A stretch of DNA of 64,000 nt from Paramoeba atlantica. Taxonomy: Eukaryota > Discosea. Made by a program: the position numbers and the translations under genes. Positions within the stretch are counted from its first letter, which is position 1; the number at the start of each line of letters is the position of its first letter. Positions 40,177 through 50,237 of this stretch are shown piece by piece. The notes beneath the pieces were generated by a model. That model was not told the origin of the DNA and ran no database searches. It worked only from the letters and a program-made list of their open reading frames with translations. The stretch lies in assembly GCA_977017575.1 (NCBI GenBank), contig CDRNVI010000030.1, positions 186,001-250,000 of the forward strand. Direction: 5' to 3'.

Positions 40177-40935
40177 TTAAAACTGCCATACGTTGGAATC
40201 AAAGACGTAACGTAAAGGTAAGAAGCATCGGTACGACCCGCGCTTGGGGAGTATCTTGATTTGAGTTCCTTCTACGTTGGGTGTGGGGGGAATCCATATC
40301 GGATCGTATTCACCACTTAAATTTACATTGTGGCTCAAACGTAAGGAGATGAAGTGGGAGAGATGCAAATCTACAGGGCCGAAAAAATGATTGTGGGACA
40401 AATCCAAATAATACATGCGGCTCGGCAGTGCCCCTAAATAGAGACCTCCCGCGAGCGCATTATGACTTAAAATTACAGACTCAACCTCGGGGGGCAGCAT
40501 GTATAGCGAGATGGGCCCATGCAACCTGCAGGAAGAAAGATTCAGAAGATGTAAAGACGGCAGCATTTCTTCCAAATATATAGTGCCACCAAAATTGTTA
40601 AAGCTGACATCAAAACTCCAAATATTAATCGGTAGCAGTTGTAGATCGATTCCCCCCGTTAGTCTATTGATATAAAGATCCAAATGTTTACACATTATAC
40701 TTGATAAATGTGTCCAATGAGGAGTCCCGATGAGAAACTGGTCAGACCATCGAATTGCATTAATTTCACCTTTTTCATTACACCCAACTGTATCCCATTC
40801 GCAAGCGGGAGTATCCGTATTCCAAGAGGGGTGATGGTTCTGTATGTCTTGTAAGAATTGGGCCAAATAGTATTCATCTGGCAGATTCGCCCGCGCTTTG
40901 CCGACACGGGAGTGTGGAAGTAACGGATCTGACAT
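40177..40935 (-). CDS. Leucine-rich-repeat protein, VGKARANLP subfamily, tandem copy 1
   Basis: 252 residues from MSDPLLPHSRVGKARANLPD; 20 more residues upstream (from 40995) are open and hydrophobic (MLFVSITVVKFILRTSILIH), which could be a signal segment if used. Cap LPDEYYLAQFLQDIQN, SWNTDTPACEWDTVGC; about six repeats; tail IKILPKRGSYRCFLPLRYVF. It pairs with 41566 as a direct tandem duplicate 1,389 bp apart; the caps and the 180 bp upstream are almost identical, while repeats 2-5 differ at many residues, mostly on the exposed positions. Confidence 0.88.
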   Translation of the reverse strand: MSDPLLPHSRVGKARANLPDEYYLAQFLQDIQNHHPSWNTDTPACEWDTVGCNEKGEINAIRWSDQFLIGTPHWTHLSSIMCKHLDLYINRLTGGIDLQLLPINIWSFDVSFNNFGGTIYLEEMLPSLHLLNLSSCRLHGPISLYMLPPEVESVILSHNALAGGLYLGALPSRMYYLDLSHNHFFGPVDLHLSHFISLRLSHNVNLSGEYDPIWIPPTPNVEGTQIKILPKRGSYRCFLPLRYVFDSNVWQF

Positions 40936-40995
40936 GTGGATTAGTATACTAGTACGTAATATAAATTTCACTACAGTGATTGAAACGAACAGCAA

Positions 40996-41565
40996 CTAAT
41001 GAATCCGTATGTTATATTTGAGTAGATGAAAAAATAAGTGTGTCCTTGCTGATCAATATCCAGAATACCGAACGTCTGTTTCGGTAATAATACCGTGTGA
41101 ATGAATGAAATTCATTTTCATTGGATCATGGACACTTCGTACACAACCAATAAATAGAATTTCCAGGGTTACGCACAAACTACCACTCTATTAATTGATC
41201 GCCATCAACGCTTCTTGATATGTGAAAAGATAGAAAATAATATGACTGAAAATACGAATCGTGATGCGTATAGAAAGTTGGATTAGCAGTTGTAATAATC
41301 TATTATACTACTGATTATACTACTATAATAATTATTTAATAATGATTATTATTAAAGAAAAAAATTATTTATAATTCTGCTACTATGTGAAAATGTTACT
41401 TCTAATAATATCCTCTAACTGAAGCAAAAAAAAAATCAAGACAAAGGTCCTTGGCGCTTCCAGGCGCTCCCACCCAGAGTCACCCCTCTGAGAACCACGT
41501 GCTCCAAGCTTTAAGTTCTTGCCACTCCGCCACAATATTTATTTAAAACTAACACTAACATGTAT
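40996..41565. other. Intergenic between tandem LRR copies
   Basis: 40936-41112 is nearly identical to 42322-42498 (shared upstream region). The rest is AT-rich without genes. Confidence 0.6.
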
Positions 41566-42321
41566 TTAAAAATGCCATACGTTGGAATCGAAGACGTATC
41601 GTAAAGGCAAAAAGCACCGGTACGACCCGCGCTTGGGCAGTATCTTAATTTGAGTTCCCTCTACTTCGGGTGTGGAATGAAACCATATCGGATCGTATTC
41701 ACCACTTAAATTCTGATTGTGGTCCAACCTTAACGAGATAAGGCGGGAGAGATGCAAATCTACAGGGCCCGAGAAATGATTGTGGGACAAATCCAAATAA
41801 TACATGCCCTGTAGTGCCCCTAAATACAGACTTCCCGAGAGCATATTATGACTTAAGGTTACGACCTGAACATCGGGGGGCAGCATGCGTAGCGAGATGG
41901 GCCCATGGAACTTGCAGTGACCAAGAATGAGATAACCTAAGGACGGCGGCATTTCCTCCAAATTTAGAGTGCCATCAAAGTTGTTAAAGCTGCCTTCAAA
42001 ATTCAGAATATTAATCGGTAACAAATGTAGATCGATTCCTCCCGTTAGCCTATTGAGATTAAGATTTAAATGAGTACACATTATACTTGATAAATGTGTC
42101 CAAAGAGGAGTCCCGGTGAGAAACTGGTCAGACCATCCAATTGCATAAATTTCTCCTTTTTCATTACACTCAACCTTATCCCATTCGCAAGCGGGAGTAT
42201 CCGTATTCCAAGAGGGATGATCGTTCTGTATGTCTTGTAAGAATTGGGCCAAATAGTATTCATCTGGCAGATTCGCCCGCGCTTTGCCGACACGGGAGTG
42301 TGGAAGTAACGGATCTGACAT
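41566..42321 (-). CDS. Leucine-rich-repeat protein, VGKARANLP subfamily, tandem copy 2
   Basis: 251 residues from MSDPLLPHSRVGKARANLPD (or 271 with the hydrophobic extension from 42381). Cap LPDEYYLAQFLQDIQN, SWNTDTPACEWDKVEC. The repeats carry changes against copy 1 such as GTLNLEEMPPSLGYLILGHC for GTIYLEEMLPSLHLLNLSSC. The tail is the same. Intact. The contrast between an unchanged upstream region and changed repeats points to fast evolution of the binding surface or to gene conversion from other copies. Confidence 0.88.
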   Translation of the reverse strand: MSDPLLPHSRVGKARANLPDEYYLAQFLQDIQNDHPSWNTDTPACEWDKVECNEKGEIYAIGWSDQFLTGTPLWTHLSSIMCTHLNLNLNRLTGGIDLHLLPINILNFEGSFNNFDGTLNLEEMPPSLGYLILGHCKFHGPISLRMLPPDVQVVTLSHNMLSGSLYLGALQGMYYLDLSHNHFSGPVDLHLSRLISLRLDHNQNLSGEYDPIWFHSTPEVEGTQIKILPKRGSYRCFLPLRYVFDSNVWHF

Positions 42322-42381
42322 GTGGATTAGTATACTAGTACGTAATATAAATTTCACTACAGTGATTGAAACGAACAGCAA

Positions 42382-42771
42382 CTAATGAATCCGTATGTTA
42401 TATTTGAGTAGATGAAAAAATAAGTGTGTCCTTGCTGATCAATATCCAGAATACCGAACGTCTGTTTCGGTAATAATACCGTGTGAATGAATGAAAACAC
42501 ATATTCTGAATATGTTGTTCACTTCAATATGATAATCACTTCTTTTTGAGTCTTGAACAAAACGTGTTGCCTACGGACTACTCGTGTTGCACTACAAATT
42601 TTTGAATTATTTTTCAGTACCTTTGTATCTCCACTCTTTGGTACAGTTTATCAAACTAAGTTTAATCTCCGACTTTCCTTCATTACTTTTCGGAAAGTGC
42701 GCGAAAACGGGAGGCACAGCCCAATTCGTCACATTACACATAACCCATTATTAGTCGCGTAACCTAACTTC
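42382..42771. other. Intergenic, no gene recognised
   Basis: It starts with the upstream region shared with 40936-41112; the remainder has only a 69-codon frame without a domain. Confidence 0.4.
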
Positions 42772-43629
42772 TCAAGTTACATTTATTCCCGTCTCAGAAG
42801 TAAACAAACCATGTCGAACAGAATCTGGTAATTGCGATTTCTTGACCTCTCCGTGAAGACCTGTATTGTTGCTCAAAATAAGAGTTTTCAGTCCGCAGGG
42901 CAGACGCGTCAATTCCACATGCCCCGAGAATGTATTCTCCTGCAAGCAAATACCTCCTATCGTCAACGGAAGCTGTGAAAGATCGAGCGCACCGGAAAAC
43001 GAATTATTCGCTAAACTCAACGTCCGCATTTTTGGTGGGAGTAAACTCAAATCCAGCGCTCCCGTGAGATGGTTATGGTTGAGAAAAATATATTTCATAC
43101 CCACAGGGAGCCTCGTGAGACAAACGTTTCCCGTAAACTGGTTCTGGCTCAGATACAAGCCTACCAAATGTTTCGGCAGTGAGGTCATGTCCAACTCGCC
43201 GTCAAGAATGTTATACATCAGAATGAGGGTATCGAGATCCGGGGGAAGCTGATCCATCGGTACGGTCCCGGACAGCTCGTTCGCACGTGCCGCAAAACCC
43301 TCAAGGGAGAGTGGGAGGTACTCGAGGTGTATTTTCCCGACCAAGTCGTACTCACTCCACGAAATATTTGAAATCTTCTCATCCTCGTCACAGTCCACGT
43401 CGGACCACTCACACGCGGGGGTCTCCGTACACCATGAGTCGTCAATGTTTTCTAAATCCGCAATGAGTTTCGCGAGTTGGTATTCTTGCGGGAGATTCGC
43501 GAGAGTAACCTTTGCTGTTCGCACACTCTGGCTTGCGAGCGTAACCTCGGGTCGTTCGTCGTCTGCAACCACTTTGCGTCGCTTCACGGGGGGCTCCAGA
43601 TCGTCGAAACGAAGAAATATCGGAGACAT
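42772..43629 (-). CDS. Leucine-rich-repeat protein, KRRKVVADDE member
   Basis: 285 residues, intact. N-terminus MSPIFLRFDDLEPPVKRRKV carries a KRRK cluster like the KENTTVSPRP subfamily. Cap LPQEYQLAKLIADLEN, SWCTETPACEWSDVDC, then an acidic linker and seven repeats, e.g. LPPKMRTLSLANNSFSGALD. Tail HGLFTSETGINVT. No membrane segment. Its upstream text AATGAGGCGTGAGA recurs near 47613, where no LRR gene remains. Confidence 0.88.
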   Translation of the reverse strand: MSPIFLRFDDLEPPVKRRKVVADDERPEVTLASQSVRTAKVTLANLPQEYQLAKLIADLENIDDSWCTETPACEWSDVDCDEDEKISNISWSEYDLVGKIHLEYLPLSLEGFAARANELSGTVPMDQLPPDLDTLILMYNILDGELDMTSLPKHLVGLYLSQNQFTGNVCLTRLPVGMKYIFLNHNHLTGALDLSLLPPKMRTLSLANNSFSGALDLSQLPLTIGGICLQENTFSGHVELTRLPCGLKTLILSNNTGLHGEVKKSQLPDSVRHGLFTSETGINVT

Positions 43630-43981
43630 GGTACGGTGTGAAGAAGATACAAAGAGAAAAATGGATATAACGATGGATATAATGTGTGCTGATTAATGAG
43701 GCGTGAGAGGAGGTTTTCGGATGAATTCAATGTATTTTTAGAAATGTTGACCGCACTATTTTCGAGACAGTGATCCTGTTCATATATGGAACATGCACTA
43801 TGCAGATACTACGTACTACACATTCTCAAAGACCGCACTTCAACAAACATTGTGCATTTCGAATAAGTTATTCGAATATACATGTATTATTATAACATAT
43901 TAACAAATATTAACAAAAATATATCATAAGTTTGTTTTCCATAAAAATCTCTTCGTTATTTGTAAATGGATTAAATCTGTT
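43630..43981. other. Intergenic, AT-rich, no gene recognised
   Basis: Upstream of the LRR gene at 42772 and 3' flank of the truncated copy at 43982. No domain-bearing frame. Confidence 0.4.
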
Positions 43982-44388
43982 TTAATTACTCACATAAATT
44001 TGCGTGTTTAAAGTATACTTATCGCTCCAGTTTTGCAATTGTACTGGTAGTGCCGATCTTGATACAGCGCCGCTCAAATCGGGACAATTCGATAAATCCA
44101 GCAAATCGATGGACATTGGAAGTCTCGTCAAGCAAACATCCCCAGAAAACAGGTTACTTGACAGCTGAAGAGTTATTATGTTCGGCGGAAGGTGGTCGAG
44201 GTGCAATTTACCAGAAAAGTGATTATGATCTAAACTCACGTTCCTTATGCTGGTCGGAAGTGACGTTAAATCAAAACAACCGGAAAAAGCGTTCTCTTGG
44301 AGGTATAAGTTTCTAATGCTTGAAATCGATGCTTGAAACACACACTTGTCCCGTAAACATATTGTATCCTAGATATAATTTATCATAC
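43982..44388 (-). pseudogene. LRR gene 3' part, cut by a LINE
   Basis: The last five repeats of an MDVPERS-type gene, over 90 per cent identical to 57271-57670. The frame is open from 44341 (MFQASISSIRNLYLQENAFS), but a one-base difference near 44325 shifts it relative to the LYLGYNMFTGQVCVS part just upstream. Similarity to the intact gene stops at about 44388, where the 3' end of the LINE begins. Confidence 0.9.
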
Positions 44389-47345
44389 CTTTATAAGGCA
44401 GAGAATATGCGGATAGGCGTGGGGGGCGCATATGACGCTGCCCAGACCTATCTTTTACAGACGTTATACCCGTCCTTCTGTCCAAACGGCAGACTCGCGG
44501 TTCTGCCAGATAATGAAACTGCCTCGAAGGGCGGTCTGCATTAGACTTTCTCGACATTTTTCCGCATGCTTTGTGTCCTCGTCAAAGAGGAGGTTGAGGT
44601 TTCGACAAGATGTGAGTAACGAGCCGCGGGCTCCCACTTCGAATACAACAAGGGTCGTCCTAGGGTGATTAATGCGTCGTTCATGGAAGAGAGCATTATA
44701 TTTACGGGATTTGCCCTCGCGCGCCTGAGACTGGTTCTCTTCCCAGGGCACAGTGAGCTCAATGATGAACTCACTTCCATCCTTAAGTGTAATCAAACCG
44801 TCGGGGCGAAGAAGGTCCTCACGGGTGCCGAGCCATGCCGGGGCATTCCTAAATCCGGGGATATCTAGGTGTACGCTCTTGGTATACGGCGAACGCAGCA
44901 AGTGTTTTCCGAGCTCTTCAAGTAACATGTCATGACGGAGGGTGTATCTCCCTTGCTGAAGGGACTCTTTGCACCCCGAGAGCACGTGCCTTGTTGTTTG
45001 AGATTCGAGTTTACATATGGGACATGTTACACTCGCACGCCGGAGACCCCAAAGCCAAAGATTGGTTCTGGATGGTAGGGGTGAAAGCGTTAGTACTGAA
45101 GCTGCGAAGCGAGAAAGTTTTTCACTGTTGAGGTTGTTCAGGGCCGCTGAGAACTCTTTCGCGAGATCAGCCTCGGAGGGGAGGCTCCACCATTTTGCTG
45201 CTGTCGGTGCCCGTCTCTGAAGCTGATTTATGACGTAAAATTCATGGTTATCACGGGCTATCTGTTGCGCCTTCCGCGCGTCATGAAGGTGTTGAATGGC
45301 GTCAGCGCTTGGACGAATATAACCAGAGGATCGTTTTTCTTCTTCTTGCTTGATTCGGGCTCGTAGCGCCGCCTGTATCGATGGGTCCCGCGACTTGTGC
45401 ATCTGTGTTAAGGCTAGGATAGAGCATTCGGACCACAGCTTGGATAAACTTTTAAGGTTCCACCCTCGTTCAGTATAAAGAATTTCGGTGCAAGTCGTGG
45501 ATGCTGCATTGATCCATTTCTTAAGGTGACGTGTAATTCTTTTCTGCAATCGCAATACAAAGTTGAAAGTGACACACGGGTGAACGGTGAGGGCGTAGCG
45601 CAGACGGGATACGATCGCTCTGTTGTAGATCCAAAGTTTTTCGGGGAGACTGTGTGCACTCTCGTCGACATTCCGAAGCCATGTTCTTAGTCTGACATCC
45701 AGCTTTTTGAAAAGTTCTTTCGCTTGCTGTGCTCCTGGTGCTATGGTCATTCCAAGAAAAGTGCTTCCACGGTCACATATATGTGGTATCGCTTTGCCTT
45801 CGATACTGAGTCTCGGCTTCCTGGTCATGTAACCCGGGTGCTCACTGCCTTCACGCATGGACATGCACTGTGTACGGCTCTTGTCTACGTTGATTGAGAG
45901 TCCTATTCGTCTCAGTGCAGTTTCGAGTGTGTTGGTCGCGTGCTGCGTGTCGGTTTCGCTGCTAGTCAGTATCGTCAGGTCGTCAACGTAGGCTTTCAGG
46001 AAATGCCTTGGAGTATCTGGGTAGTCAAGGCCATACCGGGGGCACGATTGCTTGAGGTATCGTAGTACAGTTTCCATCACTAAGTTGAAAATTATGGGTG
46101 ACAGGGTATCACCTTGTAGCACGCCTCTGTGTATCGGTATAGCACGTGACAAACCTTCGACACACTTAATACGCATTTCCGCATGTGAATACATGCTTTC
46201 AACGTAGGACACGATTTGTGGCGAGACGTTTGCCCATCGCAGTGCCTCGAAGATGATGTTATGGGGGACCGAGCCGAATGCATTGCTGAGATCAAACTGC
46301 GTGAGACAATATTGCCTTTTGTTTCGGCGGTAGTATTGTAGTATTTCGGAGAGAGCTTGCGTGTGTTCCAGTGTACCACTCATCTTCGGAAGAAAGCCTT
46401 TTTGAACGCTTGTATCTAGGAGGCCGGAGGACACGGTATGCGTCAAAATTTGGTGTCCGATCATGCTATTGAAAAGTTTGCCTAGAGCGCTAGTCAGGGA
46501 GATAGGTCTCCAGTTTTTCGGGATGTGTTTTTCGCCTCCTTTGTGAATGAGTTTAACTACGGCGGAGGACCAGCATGGCGGGCAGACGCCGTAGCGCAGA
46601 AGATCATTAAACGTGTTCGCTATACGGGGGTACAGGTATTTGCATTGTTTTAGAAGTGCGTTTGTAATCGTATCACGCTCTGGCGCGCTTGCGCTTCTTT
46701 TGCTGCTGAGCGCGTCTTCGACATCTTGCGCGGTCAGTGGAGACCATTCCATTTCGTTGATGGGTAGAGGACCAAGTACGTTGTTCGGCGGCAGGCGATG
46801 CTCTTCGGCGGGAGGTGCTGTGCTTTCTGTGAAATATTTTTCTATCGTAGGTAAATCACATTCAGGATATTCGGCGGTGGCGGAGGTCGAGGGGCGGTCC
46901 AAGGCCTCGGATGCTGCTGTCCACGGGTTCCGCGTGAATCTGCTATGGGCCCATTGTCTTTCTAGCTGTTTCCTATGTGCTTTGGCCTCTTCTGTGTATG
47001 TTTTCTCTAGCTTCTCACTTTCCTTAATGCAGCGACGGAGCTCTTGGCGTTCCGTTCCGTGTGTGTAGCGTAGTGATTTCTTTTGGTTGCGTATGTGTTT
47101 CGTCATTTCGTGGGCTGCATTTTCAGACGAAAGTGGCCGGTGCTTGAATCAGGCGTGTCTGCGTTTCGATCGCGTGAGGAAACCTTTAGTGGGGTTAATC
47201 TCTTGTGCAATTTCGTATGCCGCCACTGCCAGAGAGGCACCCAGGAGTTCTGCGTTTTTCACTGCGATTTCCGGGGTGTCTACAGTTGGATATTGCAGCC
47301 TTCGGCATGTATCGTATGCCTTGTTTTCAACCCCCCTTCATCAAT
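44389..47345 (-). mobile_element. 5'-truncated LINE, relative of the SL-inserted element
   Basis: It contains the whole ORF2, a 3' untranslated region of about 75 bp without poly(A), and the last 60 or so codons of ORF1 (AELLGASLAVAAYEIAQEIN ... KGFLTRSKRRHA, 47145-47335). Similarity to the ORF1 of the element at 24343 ends at about 47340, so the 5' part was lost on insertion, as is usual for LINEs. It lies in an LRR gene, with no SL sequence at its ends. Confidence 0.85.
44464..47106 (-). CDS. LINE ORF2: reverse transcriptase and restriction-like endonuclease, intact
   Basis: 880 residues. N-terminal coiled region with RNPWTAASEALDRP (about 58); RT motifs VVKLIHKGGEKH, WRPISLTSALGKLFNS, FDLSNAFGSVPHN, GVLQGDTLSPIIFNLVME and AYVDDLTILTS (catalytic YVDD); thumb; CCHC finger CPICKLESQTTRHVLSGC (about 690); endonuclease core LRPDGLITLKDG and IIELTVPWEEN (about 760). 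This is the R2/CRE/NeSL domain order. There is no apurinic-type endonuclease. No stops, so it is young. It makes cDNA at a nicked DNA target in the nucleus. Confidence 0.93.
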   Translation of the reverse strand: MTKHIRNQKKSLRYTHGTERQELRRCIKESEKLEKTYTEEAKAHRKQLERQWAHSRFTRNPWTAASEALDRPSTSATAEYPECDLPTIEKYFTESTAPPAEEHRLPPNNVLGPLPINEMEWSPLTAQDVEDALSSKRSASAPERDTITNALLKQCKYLYPRIANTFNDLLRYGVCPPCWSSAVVKLIHKGGEKHIPKNWRPISLTSALGKLFNSMIGHQILTHTVSSGLLDTSVQKGFLPKMSGTLEHTQALSEILQYYRRNKRQYCLTQFDLSNAFGSVPHNIIFEALRWANVSPQIVSYVESMYSHAEMRIKCVEGLSRAIPIHRGVLQGDTLSPIIFNLVMETVLRYLKQSCPRYGLDYPDTPRHFLKAYVDDLTILTSSETDTQHATNTLETALRRIGLSINVDKSRTQCMSMREGSEHPGYMTRKPRLSIEGKAIPHICDRGSTFLGMTIAPGAQQAKELFKKLDVRLRTWLRNVDESAHSLPEKLWIYNRAIVSRLRYALTVHPCVTFNFVLRLQKRITRHLKKWINAASTTCTEILYTERGWNLKSLSKLWSECSILALTQMHKSRDPSIQAALRARIKQEEEKRSSGYIRPSADAIQHLHDARKAQQIARDNHEFYVINQLQRRAPTAAKWWSLPSEADLAKEFSAALNNLNSEKLSRFAASVLTLSPLPSRTNLWLWGLRRASVTCPICKLESQTTRHVLSGCKESLQQGRYTLRHDMLLEELGKHLLRSPYTKSVHLDIPGFRNAPAWLGTREDLLRPDGLITLKDGSEFIIELTVPWEENQSQAREGKSRKYNALFHERRINHPRTTLVVFEVGARGSLLTSCRNLNLLFDEDTKHAEKCRESLMQTALRGSFIIWQNRESAVWTEGRV

Positions 47346-47351
47346 AAGGTC

Positions 47352-47640
47352 CTAATGGACCGTAGTTGTGGCCACTATCAATATTTGATCGTTGCCACGC
47401 TGGATCGCCATCCCGATGGCCGTCAGCGCGTGCTCTGTGAAGCCTCTTGGGCTTGGGGTTCGTCTCCCCAATTTCCTCAGAAAGGAGAGTGTCGCATTTC
47501 CGCGAACTCCGAAAACCGCAAATGCTAACGGGAAGGGCGCCTTCGCTCTCTGACTTGCCAACCCCCCATACTTCTTAAGTTTGTCGACATCCGCTTTTGC
47601 TGTCAGGGGATTATAATGAGGCGTGAGAAAAAAGGTCTTC
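47352..47640 (-). pseudogene. Tail of another retrotransposon ORF
   Basis: The frame ends NPLTAKADVDKLKKYGGLAS, FPLAFAVFGVRGNATLSFLR and ALTAIGMAIQRGNDQ. The layout (NPLT, KKY, PLAF..FG..G, FL, QRGN) parallels the remnant at 33266 and RT tails known from other protist LINEs. The upstream 60 codons are Gly-rich and probably unrelated. Confidence 0.45.
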
Positions 47641-48259
47641 GGATGAGTTAATAATACCACCCCGCCACGCTCCGCTCTGCGAATTCCAGCGCCACCGCCA
47701 ACCTCACCACGAACGCCACCGCCACCTCGTTCGCCGTCGATAGCTCCCCCGCATCCCTCAACGACTTCACCTGCTCCTGCGTTCACCCCGCGAAAAAGCT
47801 TCATCAGGAGTTTTCCCTACCAAGAAAACGGAACATCGCCCCAAACTAAAATTCGTAATCGGCGAATCATCTCCCCGAATTCGTACGTTTGAGAAAGAGC
47901 TCTCTCAGAAGCATGCGAAAGGAGATAGGAGTTATCCATCAAAGGCGAAATCGAGTTACGAGTCTACACAGAATCGCACAGAAACATTACCGTCATCACA
48001 AGGAATGCCACGCGACTGGGAACCAATGGATCAAGAGTGCCCAATCGCATCGTTCCATCCGCTCCCGCTCCCGCAAGAGCTGCCCCGAGAACCGCTCGTC
48101 AGGGCATCCGGCTTATGTCGGATGATGGGGCTTAGCGACCCCAGCCTCCCGAGCTCGCTCAGCCGTCGTCAACATAACAAGACGCTAAAGAACTAGGGTG
48201 AGCAGGATTTTCCGTCATTTTTGAAGATGAGACTACCCAGTGCCAACATAACAAGACAA
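47641..48259. other. Intergenic, no gene recognised
   Basis: Short Arg/Ser-rich frames (47889-48196) lack domains. AATGAGGCGTGAGA near 47613 matches the upstream region of LRR gene 42772. Confidence 0.35.
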
Positions 48260-49045
48260 CAAAGTTGTACCTGAATATACCTGAAGAAATACTCTGAGGA
48301 TTTTGGCCCGTTCCTCTACCTGGAGGGAAGGTGGCGCTGACCGAGCCCAACTCGACAGCAGACGTTTTATTCTATGAACGTTTGTTGGTACATCGTTCGT
48401 GTGCGACATTACGCGGATGAAGAGAAGCGGTGGAATTGAACCAAGTTTGCACACTTTTTCAAGAAAAAGAAATACTGTTTTTTTTTCATTGTTTTTGGTT
48501 TTTGTGTCTTTCTAAATACAGTACGTACTTCTAACTACAGTACGTAGTTTGAAGTCTTTGCTAGTATTTTTGACCCTTTTACATTCTCAGGTACTGATTA
48601 AATCATGGTAAATGACCACGATGGTGGGTTTTGTTGCGGATGTACGGAAATGATCTCCGAGCCATAACTGAGAAGTGTAATGGCTCATTGCGGGTTCAAG
48701 AGCAAAGCCCGCTGGTGCGGATGTGGCATTGTTCTGTGCGGAGATAGTCTTGTGTGCGTAGCTTTGTTTTTGTCGCGACTTTATTGATATTTAGTTACTT
48801 TTAGGAGAATTTTTGAACAGTGTGCAAACGTGGTTCAATCTGACCAGAAAAGCAGATAGAGATAGCTAAAACGTCTGCGAAAAATTTTACAGTATTAAGT
48901 TAATGCTAGAAGTTGGTAGCCTAAGTGACTTTCCAAACAGAATACAAAAAAGGTAAAATCAAATTTACCGAATCGGTCCCACTACACAAACATTCTTCAG
49001 CCTCTATTTTGTGCACAATAAATGGGGGTAAGGGGGGGTAGCATA
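48260..49045 (-). mobile_element. Remnant of a pogo-like element (promoter-side end)
   Basis: GGTGGCGCTGACCGAGCCCA (48329) and AAGTTGGTAGCCTAAGTGAC (48911), together with TTTTGTGCACAATAAATGGG (49008), match 51702, 51855 and 51946 of the element at 49576-52054 in the same order. The transposase is missing; an internal deletion and other sequence lie between. A third block (48277-48305) matches 49990-50020, from the opposite end of that element. Confidence 0.7.
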
Positions 49046-49314
49046 CTTAGTATCCACATACCCTGGATGTGATAATCTGGTAATCTGGATGTGGTAATTA
49101 CCACACGCAGGGAAATGGGTGGTAATTATCACTGTTCCATTACCTAATTACCTACTAAGTTGAGAGAAAAATGACCTTTTGATTCGTAACCTTTTAGTAT
49201 CTTGAGCTGCAACTATGATTCAGTTTGGGCGAAAGAAAATACGGGGAAGAATATGGTAAAATGGAAATTTGTGAGGCAAACGAATACACGCGGATTTCGT
49301 AAAAACGATCTGCA

Positions 49315-49503
49315 TTGGACCAAGTGTGCATGGGAAGTTTAAATGACTCCTGTTTACCTACCGCTATCGTAGTCGATGATTTTACGGCTCATCGAATCAG
49401 CGATCTACCGACGAATAGCGATATACACCGCGTTTCAGTGGGGTGCACTCATTTGATTCAAGTACATGATCTGTTCATTCATCTTCACTTTAAAAGATGC
49501 TAA
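49315..49503 (+). pseudogene. Pogo-like transposase fragment with intact third acidic residue
   Basis: TAIVVDDFTAHRISDLPTNS ... VGCTHLIQVHDLFIHLHFKR matches VIITDDYTGHRTDNIPPHCD ... GGCTKAIQVHTRVFNRLFKR of the full copy. Here the expected third catalytic Asp is present (QVHD), while the full copy has Thr. Only this C-terminal catalytic piece remains. Confidence 0.7.
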
Positions 49504-49611
49504 AAAAATCTTTTTGTACGTGTCGCTCTAATGCTCAGACATACGAAAACATTTCACGATAACGTGTACGTAGTACTGTGACCCCCCCTTTAATATGCAC
49601 ATGTTTTTGGA

Positions 49612-49740
49612 GTTTGTGCATAATAAAGGGGGGGGGTTGCATAATAAAGGGGGGGTGCATAATAAAGGGGGGTGCATAATAAAGGGGGGGGTGCATAATA
49701 AGGGGGGGTACATAATAAAGGGGGGAAGAAAAGGGTGAAA
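49612..49740. repeat. Iterated subterminal motif TGCATAATAAAGGGGG
   Basis: Six near-perfect tandem copies with 16-26 base spacing, differing mostly in the length of the G run. They extend the TIR of the pogo-like element inward. Confidence 0.9.
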
Positions 49741-50237
49741 CAAGGGGATGGTGGAAAGTGCGTACATGGTGCCAATGACATCGGTAGCGAAGCAAGGGTC
49801 GATGACGGAGGGGAAGAGAGTGAAGGAACTGTTCTCGAGCAAAGATATTTTTCATGAAGCTTGTGTAACACTAATAAACAAGAAAGTGCTTAAAGTAAAA
49901 AATATAAAAGAATGTGTATACCTAAATACTAGTTACTAATGTAACTGATTCATAGGATACTATAATATTATTTCGAGTTTGTTGAACGCCCATAGTAGAA
50001 TATGCCTGGAGAATCACTCCGAGGACTTACACGACACCGAGTAAAAACCACAGAAAAACCCAGTTCCGTGGTAAAAAATAATATTACAATATGAACCGTT
50101 GCTGTGGACGGAAATAAAGCTCGGGAGGTGAGGTTCGCTAAGCCCCAACATTTGCTTGACAATGTCCCTGACCCCATAAAGTTTTCAACTGTTAACGGAC
50201 TCATCTTCAAAGTTCAAATCATTCACTAAATTCACAA

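Noticed and set aside
40936-40995. Hydrophobic N-terminal extension of the tandem LRR genes as a certain signal peptide
   Set aside because: The stretch is also open because it lies in a conserved upstream region; no other subfamily member has it, and an internal Met fits the family start better.
49612-49740. Telomere-like repeat
   Set aside because: The unit TGCATAATAAAGGGGG is irregular in spacing and continues the pogo TIR, so it is subterminal transposon sequence.
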